64,000 nucleotides of DNA from Streptomyces kanamyceticus (GCF_008704495.1 NZ_CP023699.1:9424001-9488000), one strand, 5' to 3'. Positions 20,012 to 29,134 are shown, counted from the stretch's first letter. A program made the numbers and translations. Notes: generated from the sequence alone by a model not told the origin.

Positions 20012-21239
20012 TGGGTGCGAGGTCCGTTCCCGCGCCCCGGCGACGCACCGCCACCAGGTCCGTGCGCGCCTCGTTGGCTTCGGCCGCGGGCTCGTTCGAG
20101 GACGCAGTCGATTCGTCCGGGGTCTCGGCGCTCCCGCAGGGACCGCATCCGCCGCCCTCGTGCGAACCACAGCCACCCGCGTCGTGCCCGCCACAGCCCG
20201 CCGCCGCGGCCGCCGCCGCGGCCGCCGCCGCGTCCACGCGGTGCTTCGGCAGCGTCACCTGGTCGGTGCCCTCGACCTCGAAACCGGCGTCCGCGATCAT
20301 GTCCAGGTCCGTCTGGCCCGCCTGGCCCTCACTGGTCAGGTAGTCGCCCAGGAAGATGGAGTTGGCGAGGTTCAGGGCGAGCGGCTGCATGGAGCGCAGA
20401 TGGACCTCGCGGCCACCCGCGATGCGCACCTCGATGTCCGGGCAGACGAAGCGGGTCATGGCGAGGATGCGCAGGCAGCGCTGCGGCGTGAGGTTCCACT
20501 CCTTGGCCAGCGGCGTGCCCTCGAAGGGGATCAGGAAGTTCACCGGCACGGAGTCCGCGTCGAGTTCGCGCAGCGCGTACACCACGTCGACCAGGTCGGC
20601 GTCGCTCTCGCCCATGCCCGCGATCAGCCCCGAGCAGGCGGAGAGGCCCGCCGCGTGCGCCTTCTGGACGGTGTCGACACGGTCGGCGTACGTATGGGTC
20701 TTGGTGATGTCCCCGTACGTCGCCTCGGACGTGTTGAGGTTGTGGTTGTACGCATCGGCGCCCGCGCCCCGCAGGCGCTCCGCCTGGCCGTCCGAGAGCA
20801 GGCCCAGACAGGCGCACACCTCGACGCCCTCGTTCGCCTCCTTGACCGCCGCGATGGTCTGCGCGACCCGGTCGACGTCACGGTCCGTCGGCCCGCGGCC
20901 GCTCGCCACCAGGCAGACCCGCTTGGCGCCGCCCGCGACCCCGGCGGCCGCCGCCTGGGACGCCTCGTCGGGCTTGAGCCAGGTGTACTTGAGGATCTCG
21001 GCCTTGGAGCCGAGCCGCTGCGAACAGTACGAGCAGTCCTCGGGGCACAGGCCCGACTTGAGATTGACCAGATAGTTGAGTTTCACCCGTCGCCCGAACC
21101 AGTGGCGCCGCACCTTTCCGGCGGCGGCCACCACGTCCAGCAGGTCGTCGTCGGAGGTGGCCAGTACGGCCAGCGCCTCTTCGCGGGTCGGCAGCTCGCG
21201 CCGAAGCCCCTTGTCCACCAGCGTGTTCAGCAGATCCAT
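20004..21239 (-). CDS. bioB: biotin synthase with Cys/His-rich C-terminal tail
   Basis: Radical SAM enzyme that inserts sulfur into dethiobiotin. The 4Fe-4S motif is C65-PED-C69-SY-C72. The 2Fe-2S ligands lie in the usual TIM-barrel positions (for example [16 protein letters not shown], and Arg near EVRIAGGRE). Beyond the normal barrel, ending near residue 335, is a 75-residue tail: eleven consecutive alanines, then a Gly-rich segment with four Cys and two His, then an acidic and basic stretch. The start is ATG 21239, preceded by AAGGA. It is the first gene of the bioBAD operon and divergent from bioF. Confidence 0.93.
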   Translation of the reverse strand: MDLLNTLVDKGLRRELPTREEALAVLATSDDDLLDVVAAAGKVRRHWFGRRVKLNYLVNLKSGLCPEDCSYCSQRLGSKAEILKYTWLKPDEASQAAAAGVAGGAKRVCLVASGRGPTDRDVDRVAQTIAAVKEANEGVEVCACLGLLSDGQAERLRGAGADAYNHNLNTSEATYGDITKTHTYADRVDTVQKAHAAGLSACSGLIAGMGESDADLVDVVYALRELDADSVPVNFLIPFEGTPLAKEWNLTPQRCLRILAMTRFVCPDIEVRIAGGREVHLRSMQPLALNLANSIFLGDYLTSEGQAGQTDLDMIADAGFEVEGTDQVTLPKHRVDAAAAAAAAAAAGCGGHDAGGCGSHEGGGCGPCGSAETPDESTASSNEPAAEANEARTDLVAVRRRGAGTDLAPNA

Positions 21240-21265
21240 GGCGCTGATCCTTACGTACGGCGACC

Positions 21266-21352
21266 CTCCTGGCCAAGGAGAGTTCGTACAACAGAAACGC
21301 TTTGAGGTGTGGGTATTGCCACACCCTGGCCAGGTGGCCGGACGGCTAGGGT
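21266..21352. promoter_or_regulatory. bioB/bioF divergent promoter region with paired CTGGCCA palindromes and leaderless bioF promoter
   Basis: Two related palindromic sites share a CTGGCCA core: CTCCTGGCCAAGGAG at 21266-21280 and the perfect palindrome CCTGGCCAGG at 21325-21334. The second lies where the bioF -35 box should be: TAGGGT (21347-21352) is followed by seven bases and the bioF ATG, a leaderless arrangement. The sites are candidates for the biotin repressor operator; no repressor gene is in the window. Confidence 0.45.
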
Positions 21353-21359
21353 CTGTGCA

Positions 21360-22532
21360 ATGTCTACAAACAGGCCCCGTGTGGCGCAACCGGCGAGCGC
21401 ACCGTTCGACTGGCTCGACGAGCAGGCCAGGCTACGGTCGGCGGCCGGTCTCGTGCGCACCCTGCGCTCCCGCGCGGCCGACCCGGGCGGCCTCCTGGAC
21501 CTGGCGAGCAACGACTACCTGGGCCTGACCCGGCACCCCGCGATCGCCGAGGGCGCGGCCGCGGCGGCCCGGCGCTGGGGCGGCGGCGCGACCGGCTCGC
21601 GCCTGGTGACGGGCACGACGGAGCTGCACGCCGAGCTGGAGCGTGAACTGGCGGAATTCTGCGGCGCCGAGGCGGCGCTGGTGTTCTCCTCCGGGTACAC
21701 GGCGAACCTCGCGGCCCTCACCGCGCTCGCCCCGCACGGCTCCCTGATCGTCTCCGACGCGAGCAACCACGCCTCGCTGATCGACGGCTGCCGCCTCGCC
21801 CGCGCCGCGACGCAGGTGGTGCCGCACGCCGACCCGAACGCGGTGCGCAAGACGCTGGACGCCCACGGCGGCCCCGCCCTGATGGTCACCGACTCGGTGT
21901 TCTCGGTGGACGGCGACGCCGCCCCGCTCGCCGAACTGGCCACCATGTGCCGGGAGTTCGGTGCGGGGCTCGTCGTCGACGACGCCCACGGACTCGGCGT
22001 GCTGGGGACCGGCGGCCGGGGCGCGCCGTACGCGGCGGGGCTGGCCGGTGCGCCCGACACCGTGGTGACCCTCACGCTCTCGAAGTCCTTCGGCAGCCAG
22101 GGCGGCGCCGTGCTCGGTCCCGCCAAGGTCATCGAGCACCTGGTGAACGCGGCCCGCACCTTCATCTTCGACACCGGGCTCGCGCCCGCGTCGGCCGGCG
22201 CCGCGCTGGCCGCCCTGCGGCTGCTGCGCGCCGAGCCGGAGCGTGCGGCGCGGGCGCGGGAGGTCGCCGCCGAGCTGTACCGGCTGCTCACGGCGGAGGG
22301 CCTTTCGGCGGTGCGTCCGGAGGCCGCCGTCGTGTCCGTACGGGCGCCGTCGCCGGACGAGGCCGTGCGGTGGGCGGCCGACTGCCGGGCCGCGGGCCTT
22401 GCGGTGGGGTGCTTCAGGCCGCCGTCCGTGCCGGACGGCATCTCGCGACTGCGGCTGACCGCCCGTGCGGATCTCACCGGCGAACAGATCGCCGATGCCG
22501 TACGAGTGATCAGCCGCAACGCACCCGGGTAA
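21360..22532 (+). CDS. bioF: 8-amino-7-oxononanoate synthase
   Basis: PLP enzyme of the alpha-oxoamine synthase family that condenses pimeloyl-thioester with alanine. The 390-residue protein shows [54 protein letters not shown] and the PLP lysine in [11 protein letters not shown]. The start is ATG 21360, directly after a TAGGGT-N7 leaderless promoter and without Shine-Dalgarno. It completes a full bioF/bioB/bioA/bioD set; no bioC, bioH or bioW is seen nearby. Confidence 0.93.
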   Translation: MSTNRPRVAQPASAPFDWLDEQARLRSAAGLVRTLRSRAADPGGLLDLASNDYLGLTRHPAIAEGAAAAARRWGGGATGSRLVTGTTELHAELERELAEFCGAEAALVFSSGYTANLAALTALAPHGSLIVSDASNHASLIDGCRLARAATQVVPHADPNAVRKTLDAHGGPALMVTDSVFSVDGDAAPLAELATMCREFGAGLVVDDAHGLGVLGTGGRGAPYAAGLAGAPDTVVTLTLSKSFGSQGGAVLGPAKVIEHLVNAARTFIFDTGLAPASAGAALAALRLLRAEPERAARAREVAAELYRLLTAEGLSAVRPEAAVVSVRAPSPDEAVRWAADCRAAGLAVGCFRPPSVPDGISRLRLTARADLTGEQIADAVRVISRNAPG

Positions 22533-22567
22533 GAACCGGTCCCGGCCCGGTCGGGGCCGGGGTCTGC

Positions 22568-22792
22568 TCACCGGAGGCTGTCTACGAATGTCTCCCAGGG
22601 GCCGGGGGAGAAGAGCAGGGCGGGCCCTGCCGTGTCCTTCGAGTCGCGCACGGCACGCAGGCCGGTCAGCGAACCCGAGACGAGCGTGGCCGTCTCGACA
22701 CAGTTGTTCATTCCATTACTGCGACTGCTGCGCTGCCACCGCGCACCGTGCAGTGTGGTGCTGGAAGGTAGGTGTCGAGGCAGTGCTGTCAT
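22568..22792 (-). CDS. DUF397 domain protein
   Basis: A 74-residue protein of the DUF397 family (RWQRSSRSNGMNNCVETA ... VRDSKDTAGPALLFSPGPWETFV). Such proteins accompany DUF5753 helix-turn-helix regulators in Streptomyces and resemble the antitoxin-like or modulator members of WhiJ-type loci. The gene starts nine bases after the upstream regulator stop and is probably cotranscribed with it. Confidence 0.88.
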   Translation of the reverse strand: MTALPRHLPSSTTLHGARWQRSSRSNGMNNCVETATLVSGSLTGLRAVRDSKDTAGPALLFSPGPWETFVDSLR

Positions 22793-22801
22793 GGTGCCTC
22801 C

Positions 22802-23665
22802 TTATGCGCCATCGCCTAGCCCGGCGATGAAATCCGTTGAGTCCTCTGGTGATAGCGCCTGTTCCTGAAGGGAGTTGAAGGCCTCCGTGTATGCCTGGAG
22901 GTCTTCTTTCCGTTCGAGGTAGAGGCTACTCGTCAAATGGTCGAGAACAACCAGATCCAGATCAGCAATGTTCGGAAATGAGAAGATAACGAAAGGCCCG
23001 ATCAGGCCCACGTGCTCTCCCGCGGCGAACGGCAGCACCTGAAGTCGCACGTGGGGCAGGTGTGCTGTCTCCCGTAACCGCGCCAGCTGCCCCGCGAAGA
23101 CCCGCTCCCCGCCCACCGGGCGGCGCAGCACCGCCTCGTCGAGCACCACGCTCAGCCGCAGCGGCGGATCCGCGCGCAGCACGTCCTGCCGGGCCAGACG
23201 CACCTCCACCAGGGCCTTCACCTGGTCCTCCGGCAGCCCGCCGAGCGCGGCCCTGGTCACCGCGCGCGCGTAGTCCGGGGTCTGCAGCAGGCCCGGCACG
23301 ACACTGGTCTCCAGGGTGCGCAGCCAACTCGCCTGCGATTCCAGGCTGATGAAGTCGCGATAGGTCGCGGGCAGCAGGTCGCGGTAGGCCTTCCACCAGT
23401 GGTGGCGCCCCGTGCCCGCTTCCTCGGAGCCGCCCAACGCGGCCAGGCGTTCGATGAGATGGGGGTCCTTCACGTCGTACGCATCGAGCAAGAGGCGCAC
23501 GTCGGGGGCCTTCACGCCACTGCGGCCCGTCTCGATCCGGCTGACCTTCGACTGGTGCCAGCCGACCTTGGCCGCGGCCTCGCTGCTGGTGAGTCCGGCC
23601 AGGCCGCGCAGGGCGCGTAATTCCGCGCCGAGTTGGCGGCGGCGCACCGCGGGCCCGTACTGCAT
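22802..23665 (-). CDS. XRE-type HTH regulator with DUF5753 domain (WhiJ-like)
   Basis: A 287-residue protein. Residues 10-65 are a Cro/cI helix-turn-helix (RQLGAELRALRGLAGLTSSEAAAKVGWHQSKVSR in outline) and residues about 105-280 form the DUF5753 domain (LESQASWLRTLETSVVPGLLQTPDYARA). These regulators work with small DUF397 partners in development or antibiotic control. The G+C content of the 3' quarter is visibly lower than in neighbouring genes. An ATP-binding protein gene lies divergently upstream, completing the usual trio. Confidence 0.9.
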   Translation of the reverse strand: MQYGPAVRRRQLGAELRALRGLAGLTSSEAAAKVGWHQSKVSRIETGRSGVKAPDVRLLLDAYDVKDPHLIERLAALGGSEEAGTGRHHWWKAYRDLLPATYRDFISLESQASWLRTLETSVVPGLLQTPDYARAVTRAALGGLPEDQVKALVEVRLARQDVLRADPPLRLSVVLDEAVLRRPVGGERVFAGQLARLRETAHLPHVRLQVLPFAAGEHVGLIGPFVIFSFPNIADLDLVVLDHLTSSLYLERKEDLQAYTEAFNSLQEQALSPEDSTDFIAGLGDGA

Positions 23666-23940
23666 GTCCGTCTCCTTCCGGACGGAGCCGTCGGCGAGGC
23701 GGCGGCTGGGCGGGGGGCAATAGGCGACAGTAGAGGAAGTGCCGGTGTCCCGCCCAAATACGGTCTGTCGTTGCAGAGTTCACCGCTTCGAGCGACAGAT
23801 ATATGCACATCTCGGTGGATCGCCACCCGTGACCGGCCAAGGAGTGGCAGGCTGGCGCGAAGCACCAGTCCGGGATTGTCCTCGAGTCATCCGCCACGAG
23901 TCGGCGAGACCAGTCCCGGTGGGAAAGGGACAGCGTCGCC

Positions 23941-24393
23941 ATGGCAGATCACCAGGAAGCATCCGTCACCCTGCCGAGCGATCCTGCCTCGGTCCCCGCG
24001 GCCCGTAAGTACGTCTCGCGGGTGCTCATGGAGTGGGGCCTGCCAGGAGAGGCCGAAGTGGCGGACACGATCAGGCTGATCGTCTCCGAGCTCGCCACGA
24101 ACGCCGTGCAGCACACCCTCGGCCAGTCGCCGACCTTCACCGTGGGCCTGGAGCTCGACCGGGACGAACAGCTGCGGATCGGCGTCACCGACAGCCACCC
24201 CCGCTACCCCAAGCGGCTGCCCGCCGCCGTCCAGCAGGACAACGGCCGCGGCATGGTGATCATCCGCTGGCTGGCCGCCGAGTGCGGCGGCAGGCTGTCG
24301 GTCAGCCCCACGGAGGAGGGCGGCAAGACGGTCTGGATCGCCCTGCCGTGGACCGCCCCGGTCAAGGACAGGCCCCGCGACCCGGCCCACTGA
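23941..24393 (+). CDS. HATPase_c ATP-binding protein (anti-sigma-factor-like kinase)
   Basis: A 150-residue stand-alone GHKL ATPase domain related to SpoIIAB/RsbW: N-box IRLIVSELATNAVQHT, G1 box IGVTDSHPR, G2 region QDNGRGMVIIRWLAAECGG, and the final GGKTVWIALPW strand. Streptomyces have many such proteins near DUF397/DUF5753 genes; they may act as anti-sigma factors or bind partner regulators. It is divergent from the HTH regulator across a 275-base spacer. Confidence 0.87.
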   Translation: MADHQEASVTLPSDPASVPAARKYVSRVLMEWGLPGEAEVADTIRLIVSELATNAVQHTLGQSPTFTVGLELDRDEQLRIGVTDSHPRYPKRLPAAVQQDNGRGMVIIRWLAAECGGRLSVSPTEEGGKTVWIALPWTAPVKDRPRDPAH

Positions 24394-24412
24394 CCTCCCC
24401 CGCCGCCCCGGC

Positions 24413-25324
24413 TCAGCCCGCCGAACGCCCGTAGGTCCCGCGCAGCAGCGCCCTGAAGGAGTCCGCGGCGGCGGTCGACTCGTCGGTCCGGTGGACGACG
24501 GAGATGGTGCGCCGCAGGTCACCGGGTTCGAGCAGGCGCATGCCGACCGGTGTCGCGGCGGTGCGCGCCACCATCTCCGGCACCACGGCGATGCCGAGCC
24601 CGGCGCTGACCAGCGCGCACACCAGGGCGTAGCCCGGCGTCTCGACCAGCACCGAGGGCGTCGCACCGGCCCGCGCGAGCGCCCGCTCCACGGCCTGCCG
24701 GGGCGGATGCGTCGGCGCCATGCTGATCAGCGGCTGCCCGGCGAGCGCCCGCAGCGGCAGCCTTGCCGTCCCGCTCGCAAGGGCGTGCCCCGGCTGCGTC
24801 ACCAGGACCAGCTCCTCGACCAGGATCCGCTCGGCCGAGACGGCGGCGGGCAGCGGCACCGTGTCGGCGGGCTCGTAGGCGTGGGTGAGGGACAGATCGA
24901 CCTCGCCCGCCGCCACCGCCGCGACGCCGAACGGCGGTTCGTAGCCCGCGACGGTCAGCTCCACGTCCGGGTGGGCCCTGCGGAACGCGGTCAGGACGGG
25001 CGGCAGCAGATGGATCCCGGCGGTCGTGAAGGTGCCGACGCGGAGCCTGCCGCCCGACAGGCCCGCGAGCTGCGCGAGTTCGTGCCGGGCGCGCTCCATC
25101 TCGTCGAGCACCCGGCGGGCCCTGGCCGCGAGGAGTTCGCCCGCGCCGGTCAGCCGCGCCCCGCGGTGATGGCGTACGAGCAACGACGTCCCGGCCTCCC
25201 GCTCCAGCTTGGCCAGTTGCTGGGAGAGGGCGGGCACGGTGTAGCCGAGGCGCTCGGCGGCCCGCGTGATCGAACCGGCCTCGGAGACCGCGACGAGTGC
25301 GGCGAGCCGCGTGGGGTCGTACAT
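24413..25324 (-). CDS. LysR-family transcriptional regulator
   Basis: A 303-residue LysR regulator. The N-terminal winged helix-turn-helix is residues 1-60 (RLAALVAVSEAGSITRAAERLG, then TVPALSQQLAKLEREAG). The periplasmic-binding-protein-like effector domain spans about 90-295. It is divergent from a LysE-type exporter gene, a classic LysR/LysE arrangement, and probably controls it. Confidence 0.9.
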   Translation of the reverse strand: MYDPTRLAALVAVSEAGSITRAAERLGYTVPALSQQLAKLEREAGTSLLVRHHRGARLTGAGELLAARARRVLDEMERARHELAQLAGLSGGRLRVGTFTTAGIHLLPPVLTAFRRAHPDVELTVAGYEPPFGVAAVAAGEVDLSLTHAYEPADTVPLPAAVSAERILVEELVLVTQPGHALASGTARLPLRALAGQPLISMAPTHPPRQAVERALARAGATPSVLVETPGYALVCALVSAGLGIAVVPEMVARTAATPVGMRLLEPGDLRRTISVVHRTDESTAAADSFRALLRGTYGRSAG

Positions 25325-25405
25325 GGCAGCTCCCTGCGCCGCGAAGGACGCGCGTACGGCGGTGGGCGGCAGGCCGCCCGGAACCCGGAGTGGGTGTGGG
25401 TAAAC

Positions 25406-25424
25406 GACTGCTTAAGGCACAGTC
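25406..25424. promoter_or_regulatory. candidate LysR-type operator
   Basis: GACTG, nine bases, CAGTC: an inverted repeat in the 150-base region between the divergent lysR-like and lysE-like genes. Its size fits LysR recognition boxes. Confidence 0.35.
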
Positions 25425-25474
25425 AGGATATTCCACATACCCGTTGAAGGCTCAGGACCGGCAGGCTGGGCGGC

Positions 25475-26092
25475 ATGGACGCACAACTGGTCGCCTTCAC
25501 CCTGTTCGCGGCGGGCATGGTCGCCATGCCCGGTGCCGACTTCACCGTCGTCGTACGCAACTCACTCGTCTCGCGGCGGGCGGGCGTGGCCAGTGCGATC
25601 GGGGTCGCGGCCGGACTCCTGGTGCACACGGCCCTCGCGGTCGCGGGTGTCGCCGCGGTGCTCGCCGCGGTCCCCGCGCTCTTCCGGGCGCTCCAACTGG
25701 TCGGCGCCGCCTATGTGCTGTACCTCGCCTACCGCGCGCTGCGCTCAGCGGCACGACCGCGCGACATGGCGCAGGACGTGGTGACGGTGCGGGCGGGCGG
25801 TCTGCGGGAGGGCTTCCTGACCAACGCCCTCAACCCCAAGGCGTCGATCACGTTCCTGAGCGTGCTGCCCCAGTTCGTGCCCGCGGGCAGTCCCGCGATG
25901 CCCAGGACCTTGCTGCTCGCGTCCATCGTCGTGGCGCTCGCCCTGTTGTGGTTCCCGGTGGTGGCGCTGCTCGTCGACCGGCTCGGCAGGTGGCTGCGCA
26001 GGCCCCGCACGGCCCGCGCCATCGAGGCGGTGACCGGTGCGGCGCTCGGCGTGCTGGGTCTCGTACTCCTGGTGGAGCCTGTCCTGGCCTGA
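25475..26092 (+). CDS. LysE-family amino acid/metabolite exporter
   Basis: A 205-residue membrane protein with about six hydrophobic segments. It starts DAQLVAFTLFAAGMVAMPGADFTVVV (the PGPD-like motif of RhtB/LysE proteins as PGAD), and contains LVGAAYVLYLAYRALRS and FLTNALNPKASITFLSVLPQF, both family hallmarks. Likely exports an amino acid or related compound under control of the adjacent LysR regulator. Confidence 0.88.
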   Translation: MDAQLVAFTLFAAGMVAMPGADFTVVVRNSLVSRRAGVASAIGVAAGLLVHTALAVAGVAAVLAAVPALFRALQLVGAAYVLYLAYRALRSAARPRDMAQDVVTVRAGGLREGFLTNALNPKASITFLSVLPQFVPAGSPAMPRTLLLASIVVALALLWFPVVALLVDRLGRWLRRPRTARAIEAVTGAALGVLGLVLLVEPVLA

Positions 26093-26121
26093 CTCCGAGC
26101 ACTCCGGAGTGCTCGGAGTCA
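26090..26121. terminator. perfect 32-base palindrome terminator
   Basis: A perfect palindrome of 32 bases begins at the TGA stop of the lysE-like gene and ends 18 bases before the NlpC/P60 stop. It can form a 14-bp or longer hairpin in both transcripts, serving the two convergent genes. Confidence 0.8.
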
Positions 26122-26138
26122 GGCCGGTGGGGCGAGGG

Positions 26139-26612
26139 TCAGCGGACCCTGCCGTACCAGACGCTCTTGGTCCAGATCCTCTCCAGGCGCACCACGGTGT
26201 TCCGCTTGGGCGCGTGCCAGATGCGGCCGTTACCGGCGTAGATCCCGACGTGGTAGACGTTCCTGCCGGAGTGGAAGAACACCAGGTCGCCGCGGGTCCG
26301 CTGGGACTTGGAGATGTGCTTGGTCTTGTTGTACTGCGCGGCGGCGGTGCGCGGCAGCTTCTTGCCCGTCTTCTTGAACGAGTACAGCGTCAGGCCCGAG
26401 CAGTCGAACCGGTTGGGTCCCACCGCGCCGTAACGGTAGGGCGAGCCCTTCTTGGAAGCCGCGATCTTGAGCGCCTTCGTCCCGTGAGTGGCCGCTTGTG
26501 CTTCCCCGGTGAGCCCGGGGGCCACCACCGTGCCGCCTACGACGGCGAGCGTGAGGGCCGATGCGGCCCCTGTCCTGCTGAGCAGCGACGGAACATGATT
26601 CAGCGCAGTCAT
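26139..26612 (-). CDS. secreted NlpC/P60 cell-wall hydrolase
   Basis: A 157-residue secreted endopeptidase. Residues 1-40 form a signal peptide (hydrophobic ALTLAVVGGTVVAPGLTG, cleavage near EAQAATHG). The NlpC/P60 domain follows, with catalytic Cys in RFDCSGLTLYSF, His in YHVGIYAGNG and a polar third residue near IWHAPK. It should cleave peptidoglycan stem peptides. The start is ATG 26612. The 5' leader carries a c-di-AMP riboswitch, so synthesis is expected to fall when c-di-AMP is high. Confidence 0.9.
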   Translation of the reverse strand: MTALNHVPSLLSRTGAASALTLAVVGGTVVAPGLTGEAQAATHGTKALKIAASKKGSPYRYGAVGPNRFDCSGLTLYSFKKTGKKLPRTAAAQYNKTKHISKSQRTRGDLVFFHSGRNVYHVGIYAGNGRIWHAPKRNTVVRLERIWTKSVWYGRVR

Positions 26613-26629
26613 GCGCAACCCTTCGTCAG

Positions 26630-26825
26630 CCGCCTGTGAAGGATGACCTGTCGGGTTCGGGCAGGCGAAGATGCCCGGCCGCGTCGTGCTCTGCGGCTTC
26701 ACCCCAAGGGCGCGTCGTCCGGACCTTCCGGACGGGCCCGCCGTGCTTGGGTCCTCCACTCCTGCCGTTGCACCGATGTCGACCGGTCATCCGGGTGGCG
26801 GCAGGACTCGGCGTCCGCCCGGACC
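26630..26825 (-). promoter_or_regulatory. ydaO-yuaA (c-di-AMP) riboswitch
   Basis: The minus-strand leader of the NlpC/P60 gene contains the conserved blocks of the ydaO class in the right order: GCCGAGUCCUGCCG pairing with CGGCAGGAGUGGAGGACCC, then GGGGUGAAGCCGCAG, then GCCCGAACCCGACAGGUCAUCC. The 3' end lies about 17 bases before the ATG. In Streptomyces this riboswitch is known to control cell-wall hydrolases such as rpfA and NlpC/P60 proteins. Boundaries are approximate. Confidence 0.85.
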
Positions 26826-27203
26826 GCCCCGCCGCTGTGGCGGGGGCTTGTCGTCGGAGAGGATCTTGACCCGACAAGGGCGAAAAAACCGAGCCGAAAC
26901 GGCGTTTTGTGAGGCTCCTCACGACTGACCCGTTCAGGTGGACACCGCCCGAAAGGGGAGGCCGTCCCGGTGGTCGACGACGGTTCGACCAGCACCGGAA
27001 TGGTTCGTTCCGCACTCTTCGTAGGCGCCTGACGCAACTCTCGGCCATGCCCTGGCGGACCCTCGGCTACGCCGTTCGGGGTAGCTCGTCTGGTCCGTTT
27101 CAACACGCCTCCGGACGTTCCGAAGAGTGCGGCGCGGCGGATTCCGGGCCTCCGGCGGCGGCCAACGGGCGGACCGCCACGGAGATCTGGGCGAAGAGCT
27201 TGA
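26826..27203. other. intergenic region upstream of the riboswitch
   Basis: I see no credible gene here. Several overlapping frames occur on both strands but lack ribosome sites and family resemblance. The riboswitch transcript probably starts around 26860-26900, where there is an A-rich tract. Confidence 0.4.
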
Positions 27204-27509
27204 TCAACTCTGCGACGGGGGTGGCACGGTGACCCGGCGGGTCCGGCGCTCGCCGTCGAGCACGCGCAGCGCACGGGCCAGCGTCGGCGCGTGCACTTCG
27301 CTCTCGCCGCGCCGGTGCATCAGCGTCAGCGCGTCCCGCAGGGCCGTCGCGCTGCTCACGAGCGCCTGGGCCGCGCGCAGCCCGCCGTAGGTGAGTTCGC
27401 CCCTGGCCGGGTTGATCCGGCCGACCAGGTCGACGACTTCGAGGTAGCGGTCGACCAACTCTGCCTCGGCGCGCGTCAGCGCGGGCAGGGGCGGGAGGTC
27501 GGGCAGCAT
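27204..27509 (-). CDS. conserved small protein of unknown function downstream of clpP
   Basis: A 101-residue, mostly helical protein (MLPDLPPLPALTRAEAELVD at the start, with GELTYGGLRAAQALVSSATA in the middle) ending in a basic tail. I do not recognise a family. It begins seven bases after the clpP stop on the same strand, so it is almost certainly cotranscribed, and might be an accessory or adaptor of this ClpP. Its codon use fits a real gene. Confidence 0.55.
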   Translation of the reverse strand: MLPDLPPLPALTRAEAELVDRYLEVVDLVGRINPARGELTYGGLRAAQALVSSATALRDALTLMHRRGESEVHAPTLARALRVLDGERRTRRVTVPPPSQS

Positions 27510-27516
27510 GCCGGGC

Positions 27517-28209
27517 TCACCTTCCCTCGCGCGCGGACGGTGCGCCCTCGTGCGTGGTCAGTGTGCTCTTGCGGCTCGGGATGATGCGGTCCACCAGGCC
27601 GTACTCGACGGCCGCGGGGGCATCGAGGATCTTGTCCCGCTCGATGTCGGCGCTGATCCGCTCGGGGCTCTGTCCGGTGTGCCGTACGAGCAGTTCCTCC
27701 AGGAGCCGCCGGGTGCGCAGGATCTCGTCGGCCTGGATCGTGAGGTCGCTCGTCTGCCCGTGGATCGGCTCGGTGACGGACGGCTGGTGGATGAGCACGC
27801 GCGCGCCGGGTAGCGCGAAACGCTTGCCGGGCGTGCCCGCGGCGAGCAGCACGGCGGCGGACGACGCCGCCTGCCCCAGGCAGGTCGTCTCCACGTCGCA
27901 GGCGACGAACTGGATCGTGTCGTACAGGGCGGTCATCGCGCTGAAGGAGCCGCCGGGGGAATTGATGTAGAGCGAGATGTCCCGGTCCGGCGCCAGGTAT
28001 TCGAGGTGCATGAACTGCGCCATCACGTCGTTCGCCGACGTCTCGTCGATGGGGGTGCCGAGGAAGACGATCCGTTCTTCGAGGAGCTTGGAGTACGGAT
28101 CCAGGGTCCGCGTCCCCGAACTCGTGCGCTCGGTGAACTGGGGCAGGACGTAACGGGCGGACGGGCGGCTCAGCGGGCGGCTCAGCGGGTGGTTCGACGG
28201 ACGGTTCAT
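27517..28209 (-). CDS. clpP: ATP-dependent Clp protease proteolytic subunit (orphan ClpP paralogue)
   Basis: A 230-residue serine protease of the ClpP family. The catalytic triad is visible: Ser116 in [14 protein letters not shown], His141 in RVLIHQP and Asp192 in IERDKILDA. The strand motif [20 protein letters not shown] is also present. Streptomycetes have several ClpPs; this one stands alone without a second clpP or a chaperone gene, so it is not the essential clpP1P2 pair. The start ATG 28209 gives a normal length; the first 20 residues contain repeated PLSRP-type elements. A CTGTA-N7-TACAG palindrome lies 35 bases upstream. Confidence 0.9.
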   Translation of the reverse strand: MNRPSNHPLSRPLSRPSARYVLPQFTERTSSGTRTLDPYSKLLEERIVFLGTPIDETSANDVMAQFMHLEYLAPDRDISLYINSPGGSFSAMTALYDTIQFVACDVETTCLGQAASSAAVLLAAGTPGKRFALPGARVLIHQPSVTEPIHGQTSDLTIQADEILRTRRLLEELLVRHTGQSPERISADIERDKILDAPAAVEYGLVDRIIPSRKSTLTTHEGAPSAREGR

Positions 28210-28243
28210 GGGACGGCCTCTCTTCGCATCTCTCCGCAGCACT

Positions 28244-28260
28244 CTGTAAAAAATGTACAG
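28244..28260. promoter_or_regulatory. palindrome upstream of clpP
   Basis: CTGTA-AAAAATG-TACAG, an inverted repeat with a seven-base AT-rich centre, lies between clpP and a divergent acetyltransferase gene. It covers the likely clpP promoter (minus-strand TACATT) and is a candidate repressor or activator site. Confidence 0.45.
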
Positions 28261-28335
28261 GACGTACGTTCGCGGTGGGGAGGGGTCCGTAATCCTCGTG
28301 GCGCGGGCGGAGCCCTCGCGTACGCTCGACGGGCC

Positions 28336-29085
28336 ATGCCGAGGGAAGGGCGAGAGGGGTCGGGGCGGGTCATGGAACGGAACGAGAAGGACCTGCTCGC
28401 GCTGGAGGTCGACGTCATCCACGGCCTCGCTCCGGGGCGGGCCGGGGTGTGCGCGAGAGTGACGGACCCGTCGGTGCGGGCCGTCTGGTCCTGGTCGCCG
28501 GGAGCGCGGCTGCTGGCGCTGGGCCCGGACGTCGAGGATCCGGGGACGGCCGACGGCTCGGCTCAGCCGTACGCTCCGGGCGAGACGCCCGTCGTACTGA
28601 CGCGCATCGCGGCGGCCCTGCAGACGCCGGGCGAGCCGGTCGGGGTCCAGGGCGGCCCGTGCTTCACCTTCCCCGACCGCCTGGCGACGCATCGACCCGC
28701 GCCCTTTCCGCTGCTGGTCTCGGATGCCGAAGGGCGTGGCGCCGCAAGGAAGTTGAGGCGTCCCGACAACTGGCAGCCCGGCGAGTGGGCGGAGCTGATC
28801 GCCGGGGCCGCGGGGGAGTGGGTCATGGCCGTACGCGACGGCGAGCCCGTGTCGATCTGTCACACCCCGGCCGCGAACACGCGCGCCGCGGAAGCGGGTA
28901 TCTGGACCCGCGCGGACCACCGGGGCCGTGGCCTCGCACCGGCCACGGTCGCCGCATGGGCGCGCCGCGAGGGCCCGCGCAGGGACGTGCTCTTCTACAG
29001 CACCACGATCGACAACCACGCCTCGCGGGGCGTGGCCCGCGCTCTCGGCCTCACACCGCTGGGGTGGATCTGGACGGTGCGCTGA
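28336..29085 (+). CDS. GNAT-family N-acetyltransferase
   Basis: A protein of 249 residues (237 if ATG 28372, [13 protein letters not shown], is the true start). The C-terminal half is GCN5-like: [15 protein letters not shown], then the acetyl-CoA loop [18 protein letters not shown], then [20 protein letters not shown]. The N-terminal half resembles the double-GNAT or FR47-like enzymes. I chose 28336 because TACGCT stands nine bases before it; neither start has a strong Shine-Dalgarno. The substrate is unknown. Confidence 0.75.
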   Translation: MPREGREGSGRVMERNEKDLLALEVDVIHGLAPGRAGVCARVTDPSVRAVWSWSPGARLLALGPDVEDPGTADGSAQPYAPGETPVVLTRIAAALQTPGEPVGVQGGPCFTFPDRLATHRPAPFPLLVSDAEGRGAARKLRRPDNWQPGEWAELIAGAAGEWVMAVRDGEPVSICHTPAANTRAAEAGIWTRADHRGRGLAPATVAAWARREGPRRDVLFYSTTIDNHASRGVARALGLTPLGWIWTVR

Positions 29086-29134
29086 GCGAGGGGGTACGCC
29101 CCGCGCGCGGGGAACGGGTTTCTGAGGCGCCGTT

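Noticed and set aside
26699..27274. Minus-strand frames across the riboswitch leader
   Set aside because: They overlap the structured leader RNA and lack ribosome sites or known domains.
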